Shown here in pieces: positions 33,715 through 41,731 of a DNA stretch of 64,000 nt. The DNA is taken from assembly GCF_002091475.1 (NCBI RefSeq), contig NZ_BCTR01000007.1, positions 124,001 to 188,000 on the forward strand, read 5' to 3'. Every line of letters begins with the position of its first letter. The first letter of the stretch is position 1. Position numbers and translations under genes: made by a program. A model generated the notes under the pieces. The model worked only from the letters and a program-made list of their open reading frames with translations. It searched no databases and was not told the DNA's origin. The DNA comes from Sphingomonas azotifigens NBRC 15497. GTDB lineage: Bacteria > Pseudomonadota > Alphaproteobacteria > Sphingomonadales > Sphingomonadaceae.

Positions 33715-33784
33715 TGGCGCCCAGGTCCCGCGGCGTCGCCGTCGTTCGTCACCGTCCCATGTTTCGCACAACAGGAGCCGTCTG

Positions 33785-36490
33785 ATGTCGCCCATCCCTT
33801 CGGCGCGCGCGCAGCGATGCGCCGCCGCTTCGCTCGTTCTGCTAACCCTGCTCGCCAGCGCGAGCATGCCCGCGCTGGCCGCCGCGCCGCGCGATTCCGA
33901 CGATCAGGACAAGGAAATCGTCGTCAACGGCACCAAGCTGGTGCCGGTCCGGGCCAATGACGCCCGCCAGACCACCACCATTTCCGCTGCCGACTTGCAG
34001 GCCTCGCCGAACACCAACGTCGTCGAGGCGCTGGCCCGCATCCCCGGCATTTCGGTGAGCGCCACCGAAGGGCTGTCGCCCTCCGAAGGCAATCACGGCG
34101 GTATCGACGGGGCCGCGCGCGGCACCAGCAACTTCGTGTCGATCCGCGGCCTTTCGGGATCGTACAACGTCAACCTGCTCAACGGCGTCAACGCCGCGCA
34201 GGGCATGCCCTATAGCCGCAACATCTCGCTCGGCCTGCTGCCGCCAATCGGGCTCAGGCAGATCGTCGTGTCGAAGACCTCGACGGCAGACATGGACGGC
34301 GATGCGGTGGGCGGCACGCTCGATTTCCAGACGCCGACCGCCCATGATTTCGGCAAGAGCCTCAACCGGATCTATCTGCAGGGCGGCTTTTCGCAGCTCG
34401 CGCAGGACTACCACGCGCCGGCGGCATCCTATCTCGGCCAGGCCGAGTTCGCCCGCCAGTTCGGCGCAGATCATGCCTTCGGCATCTATGCCACCGGCTA
34501 TTACGGCAAGCGCCGCTTCGCCGCGACCCAGCTCGATTTCCAGGGCGGGCAATGGGGCTATGCGGTGTCGGTCGGCAAGCAGGGCACCAATCCCGACGGG
34601 TTCAACCGCGAGGACAATCTGATCCTCAAGAGTGCCAACGCCCAGTTCAGCCGCGGCGAGGAACGACGTTATGGCGGGGCGGTGTCGCTCGACTGGCATG
34701 GCGCTGCGACCAGCCTGTGGCTGAAGGCCACCCATGCCCGCTCCGACATCCAGCAGCAAATCTATCAGAAGGGCATCCAGGCGGGCAATTATCCCGCGCC
34801 GGTACTGCGCCCCGACGGCCTCTACCACAATGGCGAGAGCGACGGCGAATATCACTATTGGTTCGAAACCGCGCCGGCCAATTCGCAGCTGTCCTCGGTG
34901 CAACTGGGCGGGGAGACGCAGCTCGGCCGGCTCGTGCTGCGCTCGAACAGCTTCTACAGCTACGGCCTCAGCGCTGCGCCCGACCATGCCGAGATCACCT
35001 ATCTCGCCGGCACCGCCAACGATCTCAACGGGCCGTTCCAGGTTAGCTATCGCAACCATTATCCGATCCCGCTGCTCAGCGCGGCGCAACTCGGGCGGCT
35101 GAATGACAACAGCCTGTTCGCCTATCAGGTGGGCAGCGGCGAATATACCGCCGCCACCTCCTCGGCGAAGGTCTATGGCTCGAAAGTCGATGCGGTCTAT
35201 GCGCTGGACGGGCTGGTCCGGGAAATCGCGATCGGTGCGAAGTTCAGCCGCAGCGAGCGGAGCAGCGACAATGTCGACTATTCGAACATCGATTTCGTGC
35301 CGCTCACATCGACGCTCTCCAACAGCACGCTGTTCACCGGCCAGGTGATCGCCGACAAGACCTATTACCCCTATACGCTGCCCACCGGCAACGCGGCGGA
35401 GTTGACGCGGCTGGCGGCGGCGGCTGCGGCGGCGGTGACGCTGTCGCCCGATTCCCGCTACAAGAACGTGCTGGCGGGCAACGAGAATGTCGCGGCGGGC
35501 TATGCGCTGGCGCGGATGCAATGGGGGGCGCTGGAGATCCAGCCGGGCCTTCGCTACGAGAACACCGTCATCCACAACCGCTTCTGGTCGAAGGCGAGCA
35601 GCGCGGGCCAAGTGTCCGGCTTCCAGACCAACCGCAGTGCCAACCACATCTTGCTGCCGTCGCTGCACCTGGTGCTGCGCAGCGCCGGTGCCGGCGTGTT
35701 CCGCGCGGCGATCTGGCGCAGCTATTCGCGCCCGGCCTTTTTCCAGCTCGGCGGCGGCCGCACGGTGAAGCGCAACACCGACGGCACCTTCTCGGTCACC
35801 GAAGGCAATCCCAATCTCCGACCGATGACCTCGACCAATTACGACCTGTCCTGGGAGCAGTCGGGCCGCGTGTATCGCGTGTCGGCCGCGGCCTTTTACA
35901 AGGACATGAACGATTACATGTACGATCGGGGCACGGATTACCGCAGCACGCCGGCTACGGTCACCAACGATACCACGGTGAGCAAGCCCACCAATGGCGG
36001 CCATGCCCATGTCTATGGCCTGGAACTCGACGGCGAGTTCCGCTTCCGCGACCTGCCGGGGGCGCTGTCGGGACTGGGCGTCGCGGGCAATGTGACGCTG
36101 CAGCGCTCGGCGGCGCGGCTGCTCGATCCGACGACCGATGCGGTGCAGCCGATGGCGGGCGTGCCGCAGACGCTCTACAATGCTTCGATCTTCTTCAACC
36201 CCGCCCGCTTCGAGACGCGGCTTTCCTATCATTTCAACGGCCGCCTGCTGAGCAAGTACAAGTTCGGTACCACCGGCGGTGCGCTGATGAGCGAATGGAC
36301 GCAGGCGACCAGTTCGCTCGACCTTTCCGCCGCCTATGTGCCCATGCCGTCGCTGCGGCTGGTGGCGACGGTGAGCAACCTGCTGGACAATGTCAGCTTC
36401 TACCGCACCGTCGGCAAGGATGCCGAGACCGTGCCGCAGATCGTCCGCGCCGGCCGCCAGGCCGGGCTGTCGCTGACCTACAGCTTCTGA
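33785..36490 (+). CDS. TonB-dependent receptor of the phospho/phosphono cluster
   Basis: 901 residues. Signal peptide (basic start, then LVLLTLLASASMPALAAA), TonB-box-like EIVVNG, plug (SPNTNVVEALARIPGISVSA, FVSIRGLSGSYNVNLLNG, DMDGDAVGGTLDFQTP) and a C-terminal barrel ending GLSLTYSF, with terminal Phe as needed for BAM insertion. AGGAG precedes the ATG at normal spacing. It is first in a plus-strand run with a LysR regulator, a PhnZ-like oxygenase, a permease and a phospholipase C, so its ligand may be an organophosphorus compound or a metal needed by those enzymes. The ligand itself is not readable from sequence. Confidence 0.92.
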   Translation: MSPIPSARAQRCAAASLVLLTLLASASMPALAAAPRDSDDQDKEIVVNGTKLVPVRANDARQTTTISAADLQASPNTNVVEALARIPGISVSATEGLSPSEGNHGGIDGAARGTSNFVSIRGLSGSYNVNLLNGVNAAQGMPYSRNISLGLLPPIGLRQIVVSKTSTADMDGDAVGGTLDFQTPTAHDFGKSLNRIYLQGGFSQLAQDYHAPAASYLGQAEFARQFGADHAFGIYATGYYGKRRFAATQLDFQGGQWGYAVSVGKQGTNPDGFNREDNLILKSANAQFSRGEERRYGGAVSLDWHGAATSLWLKATHARSDIQQQIYQKGIQAGNYPAPVLRPDGLYHNGESDGEYHYWFETAPANSQLSSVQLGGETQLGRLVLRSNSFYSYGLSAAPDHAEITYLAGTANDLNGPFQVSYRNHYPIPLLSAAQLGRLNDNSLFAYQVGSGEYTAATSSAKVYGSKVDAVYALDGLVREIAIGAKFSRSERSSDNVDYSNIDFVPLTSTLSNSTLFTGQVIADKTYYPYTLPTGNAAELTRLAAAAAAAVTLSPDSRYKNVLAGNENVAAGYALARMQWGALEIQPGLRYENTVIHNRFWSKASSAGQVSGFQTNRSANHILLPSLHLVLRSAGAGVFRAAIWRSYSRPAFFQLGGGRTVKRNTDGTFSVTEGNPNLRPMTSTNYDLSWEQSGRVYRVSAAAFYKDMNDYMYDRGTDYRSTPATVTNDTTVSKPTNGGHAHVYGLELDGEFRFRDLPGALSGLGVAGNVTLQRSAARLLDPTTDAVQPMAGVPQTLYNASIFFNPARFETRLSYHFNGRLLSKYKFGTTGGALMSEWTQATSSLDLSAAYVPMPSLRLVATVSNLLDNVSFYRTVGKDAETVPQIVRAGRQAGLSLTYSF

Positions 36491-36524
36491 GCGGCTAGGT
36501 TGCCGCACGTTTGAAACCGCCTAA

Positions 36525-36558
36525 GAGGGTCCATCATCAGTTTTGATTATGGACCCTC
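36525..36558. promoter_or_regulatory. 10-bp perfect inverted repeat at the LysR start
   Basis: GAGGGTCCAT and ATGGACCCTC flank 14 nt that include TGATTATG-like sequence. The right arm ends two bases before the LysR ATG at 36560, leaving no room for a Shine-Dalgarno. It could be an autoregulatory operator, an attenuating hairpin over the start codon, or a terminator for the receptor gene; no T-run follows, so the last is least likely. Confidence 0.5.
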
Positions 36559-36559
36559 G

Positions 36560-37486
36560 ATGGCTGGACCCGATTCCTCCTCCGACCGCGCTCCCCGTCG
36601 CCGCGAAGGGAGCGGTCTCTCGATCGGCGCGCTGCGCGCCTTTGTCGGCGTGGTCGATCATGGCTCCTTCTCGCGCGCGGCGGCGGCGATGGGCGTGTCG
36701 CAGCCCAACATCTCCAACCAGATCAACGCGCTGGAACAGGCTTGCGGCGCCCGGCTGCTCCATCGGCGGTCGCAGGACCAGAGCCTCACCGATGTCGGCC
36801 GCGAACTCTATACCCGGGCGCGGCTGGTGATCAGCCGGATGGACGATTTCGAAGCCACCGCCCGGCTGTTCGGCGGCATCAAGCGCGGCCGGCTGGTGAT
36901 CGGCTTTTCCACCCCGCCGATCGCGATGCCGCTGATCGCCGACTATCGCCGCACCTATCCCGACATCGAGATTGGCTCGCGGCTGGGCAACACCCAGTCG
37001 CTGATCCGCGATGTCATCGAATGCCGTATCGACGTGGCGATCGCCTCGCTGCTCGAGCCCGATCCCGGCCTCGCCTGCCATTTGCTGCGCGAGCAGGGGC
37101 TCAATCTGCTGGTGCCGGTGGAGCATCCCTTCGCCCAGCGCGACGCGATCGACGCGCGCGATCTTCCGGGGCTGGCGCTGATCCTGCGCGAGGAGGGGTC
37201 GGTCACCCGCGCGCTGACCGAACTCGCGCTTGCCTGGAGCGGCGCCACGGCGAATCCGGCCTTCGTCGCCGGAAGCCGCGAGGCGGTGAAGGAGGCGACG
37301 GCGTGCGGCATGGGCTTTGGCTGCGTCCTGGACGGCGAAACCGGCAGGGACGCGCGGCTGAAGGCGCTGCCGATCCGCGGGTTCCAGCGCCGGGCGGGCG
37401 TCTATGTCGTGTCGTTGCGCGAAAGTGCCGAAATTCCAGCTCTGGGGGCGTTTCTCGGGCTTGCCGGGAGTGCAGGGGTTCTATAA
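36560..37486 (+). CDS. LysR-family transcriptional regulator
   Basis: 308 residues. The N-terminal winged HTH spans about 20-80 (LRAFVGVVDHGSFSRAAAAMGVSQPNISNQINALE, RLLHRRSQDQSLTDVGRELY), after a 20-residue polar extension. The effector-binding domain follows (GRLVIGFSTPPIAMPLIADY, VIECRIDVAIASLLEPD, VPVEHPFAQ). LysR regulators are usually activators that bind a pathway metabolite. Its place between the receptor and the PhnZ-like gene suggests it controls this cluster. The start codon sits against a strong inverted repeat and has no clear ribosome-binding site. Confidence 0.92.
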   Translation: MAGPDSSSDRAPRRREGSGLSIGALRAFVGVVDHGSFSRAAAAMGVSQPNISNQINALEQACGARLLHRRSQDQSLTDVGRELYTRARLVISRMDDFEATARLFGGIKRGRLVIGFSTPPIAMPLIADYRRTYPDIEIGSRLGNTQSLIRDVIECRIDVAIASLLEPDPGLACHLLREQGLNLLVPVEHPFAQRDAIDARDLPGLALILREEGSVTRALTELALAWSGATANPAFVAGSREAVKEATACGMGFGCVLDGETGRDARLKALPIRGFQRRAGVYVVSLRESAEIPALGAFLGLAGSAGVL

Positions 37487-37525
37487 TAAATTCACATCGA
37501 TAAGGAATGTGGATTTCTAATAATT

Positions 37526-38101
37526 ATGTATTCATCTCCGGAGGCGCTGCGGGCGGAAATCTGCAGCCTGTATCTCGGCAATGGCGCGCGCGCCTATGGC
37601 CTGTACGAACTGACCCAGCTGGCGCACGCGCTGCAATCCGCCGCCCATGCCGAGGCGCAGGGGCTGCCCTCGGCAATGGTGATCGCCTGCATGCTGCACG
37701 ATGTCGGCCATATGGTGCATGAACTGGGCGAGGCGCCCGCCAGGGCCGGGGTCGACGATCGCCACGAGGAACTGGGTGCGGACTGGGTTGCGGCGCGTTT
37801 TCCGGCGCCGGTGAGCGCGCCGATCCGCCTGCACGTCGCGGCCAAGCGCTATCTGTGCAGCGCGGAGCCGGGCTATCTCGCCACGCTGTCGCGGGATTCG
37901 CTGCTGTCGCTGGTGCTTCAGGGCGGGCTGATGTCGGTGGAAGAGCAGGCTGCCTTCCGGGCCGACCCGCATGCCGAGGCCGCGTTGGCGCTCCGGCGGA
38001 TCGACGAACTCGCCAAGGACAAGCATGCCCAGCCAGACCCGATCGAGGCCTTTCTCGATCGCCATCTGGTGCCCGCGCTGGCGGTGCCGGTTGCCGCCTG
38101 A
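37526..38101 (+). CDS. PhnZ-like HD-domain mixed-valent diiron oxygenase
   Basis: 191 residues. It looks like the phosphonate-operon HD family whose known members PhnZ and TmpB cleave C-P bonds of 1-hydroxy-phosphonates using a diiron centre and O2. Metal-ligand residues fall at nearly the same positions as in PhnZ: His34 (QLAH), His58-Asp59 and His62 (LHDVGH), His80 (DRHEE), His103 with Lys107, and Asp160. Tyr24 is kept, but the position of PhnZ Glu27 is Tyr (AYGLYELTQ), so substrate choice may differ. No PhnY-type hydroxylase partner lies in the window. Neighbours are the LysR regulator (39 nt upstream) and a permease. Family assignment is good; substrate is inference. Confidence 0.8.
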   Translation: MYSSPEALRAEICSLYLGNGARAYGLYELTQLAHALQSAAHAEAQGLPSAMVIACMLHDVGHMVHELGEAPARAGVDDRHEELGADWVAARFPAPVSAPIRLHVAAKRYLCSAEPGYLATLSRDSLLSLVLQGGLMSVEEQAAFRADPHAEAALALRRIDELAKDKHAQPDPIEAFLDRHLVPALAVPVAA

Positions 38102-38117
38102 CCGCGCACCGTCACGG

Positions 38118-38140
38118 CATAATCATATTCTATGATTATG
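38118..38140. promoter_or_regulatory. Perfect palindrome between the oxygenase and permease genes
   Basis: CATAATCATA and TATGATTATG are exact complements around TTC. It is AT-rich and followed by no T-run, so a regulator site fits better than a terminator. It has the size and symmetry of LysR-type sites (T-N11-A). Another copy of the half-site TGATTATG lies at 36544-36551. Confidence 0.6.
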
Positions 38141-38246
38141 TACTGCGTGCGTTCATAACTGAATTATTGATCGGACATTTGCATGTCGGCGTTACGCGGG
38201 GGCGTGCGCCCACTTCCTGCGCATGCCAATCGATGGGGAGATCGTC

Positions 38247-39557
38247 ATGTCGTCGCCGATCACGCGGACGCTCAGCCAGGCCGGGCCGGCGGCTATCGCC
38301 GCCTATGCGCTGGTGACCAGCTTCACGACCTATTTCTGCATGTACGCGTTCCGCAAGCCGTTCGCGGTGGCGAGCTATGCGGGGGTGCCCGGCTGGTTTC
38401 CGGCGCTGGACTTCAAGGTCACGATCGTGATCGCCCAGGTGCTCGGCTATGCCCTGTCCAAGGCGATTGGCATCAAGCTGATCAGCGAGGCACGCGCCGG
38501 GGATCGCGCGCGGATGATCCTCGCCTGCATTGCCGTGTCCGAAGCGGGGCTGGTGCTGTTCGCGGTGCTGCCCGCGCCGCTCAAGGTGGTGGCGATCTTC
38601 CTCAGCGCGCTGCCGCTCGGCATGATCTGGGGGCTGGTGTTCGGCTATCTGGAGGGGCGGCGCAGTTCGGAATGGCTCGGCACCGGGCTGTGCCTCAGCT
38701 TCATCGTCTCGTCCGGGGTGGTGAAGTCGGTCGGCCGCGCGCTGATCGACGACGGCCATGTGGCCGAGTTCTGGATGCCGGCGGCGACCGGCGCGCTGTT
38801 CCTGCCGCTGCTGATGCTGTCGGTGTGGTTGCTCGCGCAGACGCCGCCGCCCGATGCGCGCGACCGCGCCGAGCGGATGCCGCGCGGGCCGATGCCCGCC
38901 GCCGAACGCCGCGCCTTCTGGGCGCGCGCGGGCATCGGGCTCGCGCTGCTGATCGTCGCCTATGTGGCGCTCACCGCGCTGCGCGATTTTCGCGACAATT
39001 TCGCGGTCGAGCTGTGGCACGGGCTGGGATATGACGGCAATCCGGCGCTGTTCACCCTCTCCGAACTGCCGGTGGCGGCGTTCATCCTGCTGCTGTTCGG
39101 CGTGACTGCCTGGATCCGCAGCAACCAGGCGGCGGTGATCGCCTATCTCTGCATGATCCTGGCCGGCGCGCTGCTGGTCGCCGCCGCTACCCTTGCTTGG
39201 CAGCTCCACTGGATCGGCGCGATGCCGTGGATGATCGGCGTGGGGGCGGGGGTCTATATGGGCTATATCCCGTTCAACGCCGTGCTCGCCGACCGGCTGA
39301 CCGCGGCGATGGGCATTCCCGGCAACGCCGCCTTCTTCATGTATCTCACCGATGCCTCGGGCTATGGCGGCAGCGTCGCCCTGCTGCTGGTCAAGAGCCT
39401 GGGGGTGACGCTGAGCTGGCTGAGCTTCTTCGTCGCCGCCTGCTATCTGGTCGCGCTGACGGTGGGCGTCACGACGCTGCTGGCGCTGCTCCACTTCCAT
39501 TTCGACACGTTCCGCCGCCGCGATCCCGTGCGCGGCGCGTCTCCCGCCTTTGCCTGA
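38247..39557 (+). CDS. Major-facilitator-type permease
   Basis: 436 residues with about twelve membrane segments. The first has SFTTYFCMYAFRKPFAV, which resembles the start of the organophosphate:phosphate antiporter group (GlpT/UhpT/PgtP, YAFRK motif). A central polar loop lies near 205-230. The ATG at 38247 has GGGGAG upstream; an in-frame ATG at 38223 is weaker. It is 11 nt before the phospholipase gene, so the two are one operon. I infer uptake of a phosphorylated or phosphono-headgroup compound; the alternative is a DUF5690-type transporter of unknown cargo. Confidence 0.78.
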   Translation: MSSPITRTLSQAGPAAIAAYALVTSFTTYFCMYAFRKPFAVASYAGVPGWFPALDFKVTIVIAQVLGYALSKAIGIKLISEARAGDRARMILACIAVSEAGLVLFAVLPAPLKVVAIFLSALPLGMIWGLVFGYLEGRRSSEWLGTGLCLSFIVSSGVVKSVGRALIDDGHVAEFWMPAATGALFLPLLMLSVWLLAQTPPPDARDRAERMPRGPMPAAERRAFWARAGIGLALLIVAYVALTALRDFRDNFAVELWHGLGYDGNPALFTLSELPVAAFILLLFGVTAWIRSNQAAVIAYLCMILAGALLVAAATLAWQLHWIGAMPWMIGVGAGVYMGYIPFNAVLADRLTAAMGIPGNAAFFMYLTDASGYGGSVALLLVKSLGVTLSWLSFFVAACYLVALTVGVTTLLALLHFHFDTFRRRDPVRGASPAFA

Positions 39558-39568
39558 AGGGGCCTGCC

Positions 39569-41710
39569 ATGTCGTTCGATCGCCGCGCCTTTCTCAAGAC
39601 CGCCGCGGGCGGGCTCAGCGCTGCCACGCTCGCCACGCTGGGCCGCGCGCTCGCCACGCCGGCGAACCACCGCACCGGCACGATCCGCGATGTCGAGCAT
39701 GTCGTGATCCTGACGCAGGAGAATCGCGCGTTCGACCATTATTTCGGCACGCTGCCCGGCGTGCGCGGCTTTGGCGATCCGCGGCCGTTGCGGCTGTTCA
39801 ACGGGCATAGCGTATGGCGCCAGCCGAGCGACCAGCATCCGGACGGCTTCGTCCAGCCCTTCCACGCCGATTCCCGGACCGCCAATGCCTATGTCGTCGA
39901 CGGCGCCGACCAGCACCACACCGCGGCCACGCTGCTGGTGAATGGCGGGCGCTACGATCACTGGGGCGAATCGCGGCAGATGGAGCGGCGGATGGCCTAT
40001 TACACCGCCGCCGACCTGCCCTTTTACCATGCGCTGGCGGCCAGCTTCACCGTGCTCGATGCCTATCACTGCTCGACGCTGACCCAGACCTATCCCAACC
40101 GGATGCACATGATGACCGGCTGCAATGGCGGCGGCATGGTCGGCGGCGATCCGGTGATGTCCAACTATGGCCATGACGAGACACCCTGGGCGGACATGGC
40201 GGCGGACCAGCCGATCACGCCCTACAACTGGACGACCTATCCCGAGCGGCTGGAGCGCGCCGGGATCAGCTGGAAAGTCTACCAGGAATACGACAATTAT
40301 TGCGACAACATCCTGGCGGTGTTCGCGCCGTACCGGCCGTGCGCCAAGGACTCGAGCCTCTATCGCCGGGCACGCGCCTGGGTGTCGGAAGATCGGCCCG
40401 AGCCGGATCGCAGCCGTTCGGACGGCAAGCAACTGGTCGAGGCGTTCCGCCGCGACATCGCCAGCGGACAATTGCCGCAGATCTCGTGGATCGTCACCGC
40501 GCAGGCGCTGTCCGAACACCCCGAAGGTGTTCCGGCCGAGGGCGAGCATCTCACGGCGGCGCTGATCGCCGCGCTGGTCGATCATCCCGAGGTCTTCTCG
40601 AAGACCGTGTTCCTGATCAACTATGACGAGGCAGGCGGCTTTTACGACCATATGCTGCCGCCGATGCCGCCGATGCCGCCGGCCGATCCCGGTCGCGGCC
40701 ATAGCGGGGTGAGTGTTGCCGGCGAGTTCAAGGACTATCGCGACCACCCGCACCCGATGGTGCGCGGCATCCAGCCGATCGGCATGGGCATTCGCGTGCC
40801 CGCGATCATCGTCTCGCCCTGGACGCGCGGCGGCTATGTCTGCTCGCAACTGTTCGACCATACGTCGACGCTGATGTTCCTGGAGAAGCGGTTCGGCGTG
40901 CGCGAGCCGAACATCTCACCCTGGCGGCGGGCGGTGGCGGGCGATCTGACCGCGTGCTTCGATTTCCGGACGCCCAACGCCGAAACCCATACGCTGGGCC
41001 TGCCCGACACCGCCGACTATCTGCAGCGCGTCGCCCATGCTGCACGCCAGCCCAGCCTGCGCATCCCCGACGTGCAGGTGCCGGCGGTGCAGGATCCGGC
41101 GCGGCGCCCGGCGCGGGCCTTGCCCTATCGCCTCACCGCCGATGCCGCCATCGTCGGCGGCCGCTTTCAGCTGACGCTCGGCAACCAGGGCAGCGTCGGC
41201 GCGGTGTTCACCGTGCATGATTATGCGAGTTATGCCCCCTCGGCGCCCCGGCACCACACGCTGGTGCCGGGCGAGCGCCACGTCGCCGACCTGTTCGCGA
41301 TGGAGGATGTCCACGACTATGATCTGGTCGTGCACGGCCCGAACGGCTTCTATCGCCGGTTCCGCGGCCACCGCGAACAGACCGGGCGCCTCGCCGTGAC
41401 GGTGGCAGCGGGCGAGGGCGGCGTGCTGATCGTGCAGCTCCGCAACGACGATACAAAGCCGCTGGAGGCGCGGCTGGAGGGCGATGCGGCCTATCCGTTT
41501 CAGTTCGTCGAAGGCCGCAGCGTCGTCCCGCTTGCACCCGGCGGCGAAGCGCGGCTGGTGCTCGACCTCTCCGCGAGCGACCATTGGTACGCGTTCCGGC
41601 TGTCGCACGATGGCGATGCGCGATGGCGCGCGCGCGTCGCCGGCCATGTCGAAACCGGGCGCCCGAGCCGGACCGATCCGGGGATCGGGACGATGGTCTT
41701 GACGGTGTAG
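39569..41710 (+). CDS. Tat-exported phospholipase C (PlcH/PlcN type)
   Basis: 713 residues. Tat signal FDRRAFLKTAAGG. The catalytic domain has the family's phosphoesterase motifs: HVVILTQENRAFDHYFGTLPG near the start, then YPNRMHMMTG, INYDEAGGFYDHMLPP and VSPWTRGG with FDHTSTLMFLEKRFG. The C-terminus has two beta domains of the DUF756 type (about 525-610 and 615-710). Characterised relatives hydrolyse phosphatidylcholine and sphingomyelin to release phosphocholine; the family is not metal-dependent on zinc like Bacillus PLC. AAGGGG precedes the ATG. Export plus the linked permease and PhnZ-like oxygenase points to headgroup scavenging. Confidence 0.92.
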   Translation: MSFDRRAFLKTAAGGLSAATLATLGRALATPANHRTGTIRDVEHVVILTQENRAFDHYFGTLPGVRGFGDPRPLRLFNGHSVWRQPSDQHPDGFVQPFHADSRTANAYVVDGADQHHTAATLLVNGGRYDHWGESRQMERRMAYYTAADLPFYHALAASFTVLDAYHCSTLTQTYPNRMHMMTGCNGGGMVGGDPVMSNYGHDETPWADMAADQPITPYNWTTYPERLERAGISWKVYQEYDNYCDNILAVFAPYRPCAKDSSLYRRARAWVSEDRPEPDRSRSDGKQLVEAFRRDIASGQLPQISWIVTAQALSEHPEGVPAEGEHLTAALIAALVDHPEVFSKTVFLINYDEAGGFYDHMLPPMPPMPPADPGRGHSGVSVAGEFKDYRDHPHPMVRGIQPIGMGIRVPAIIVSPWTRGGYVCSQLFDHTSTLMFLEKRFGVREPNISPWRRAVAGDLTACFDFRTPNAETHTLGLPDTADYLQRVAHAARQPSLRIPDVQVPAVQDPARRPARALPYRLTADAAIVGGRFQLTLGNQGSVGAVFTVHDYASYAPSAPRHHTLVPGERHVADLFAMEDVHDYDLVVHGPNGFYRRFRGHREQTGRLAVTVAAGEGGVLIVQLRNDDTKPLEARLEGDAAYPFQFVEGRSVVPLAPGGEARLVLDLSASDHWYAFRLSHDGDARWRARVAGHVETGRPSRTDPGIGTMVLTV

Positions 41711-41731
41711 CGCGGCTCACCTCGCGCTGAC

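Larger units (their letters stand above)
33417..33784. promoter_or_regulatory. AT-rich divergent regulatory region
   Basis: The 368 nt between the AraC-type gene and the TonB receptor hold no gene. The part 33645-33710 is strikingly AT-rich against the surrounding GC-rich sequence and carries the palindrome and promoter listed separately. It should control the 33785-41710 cluster. Confidence 0.6.
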
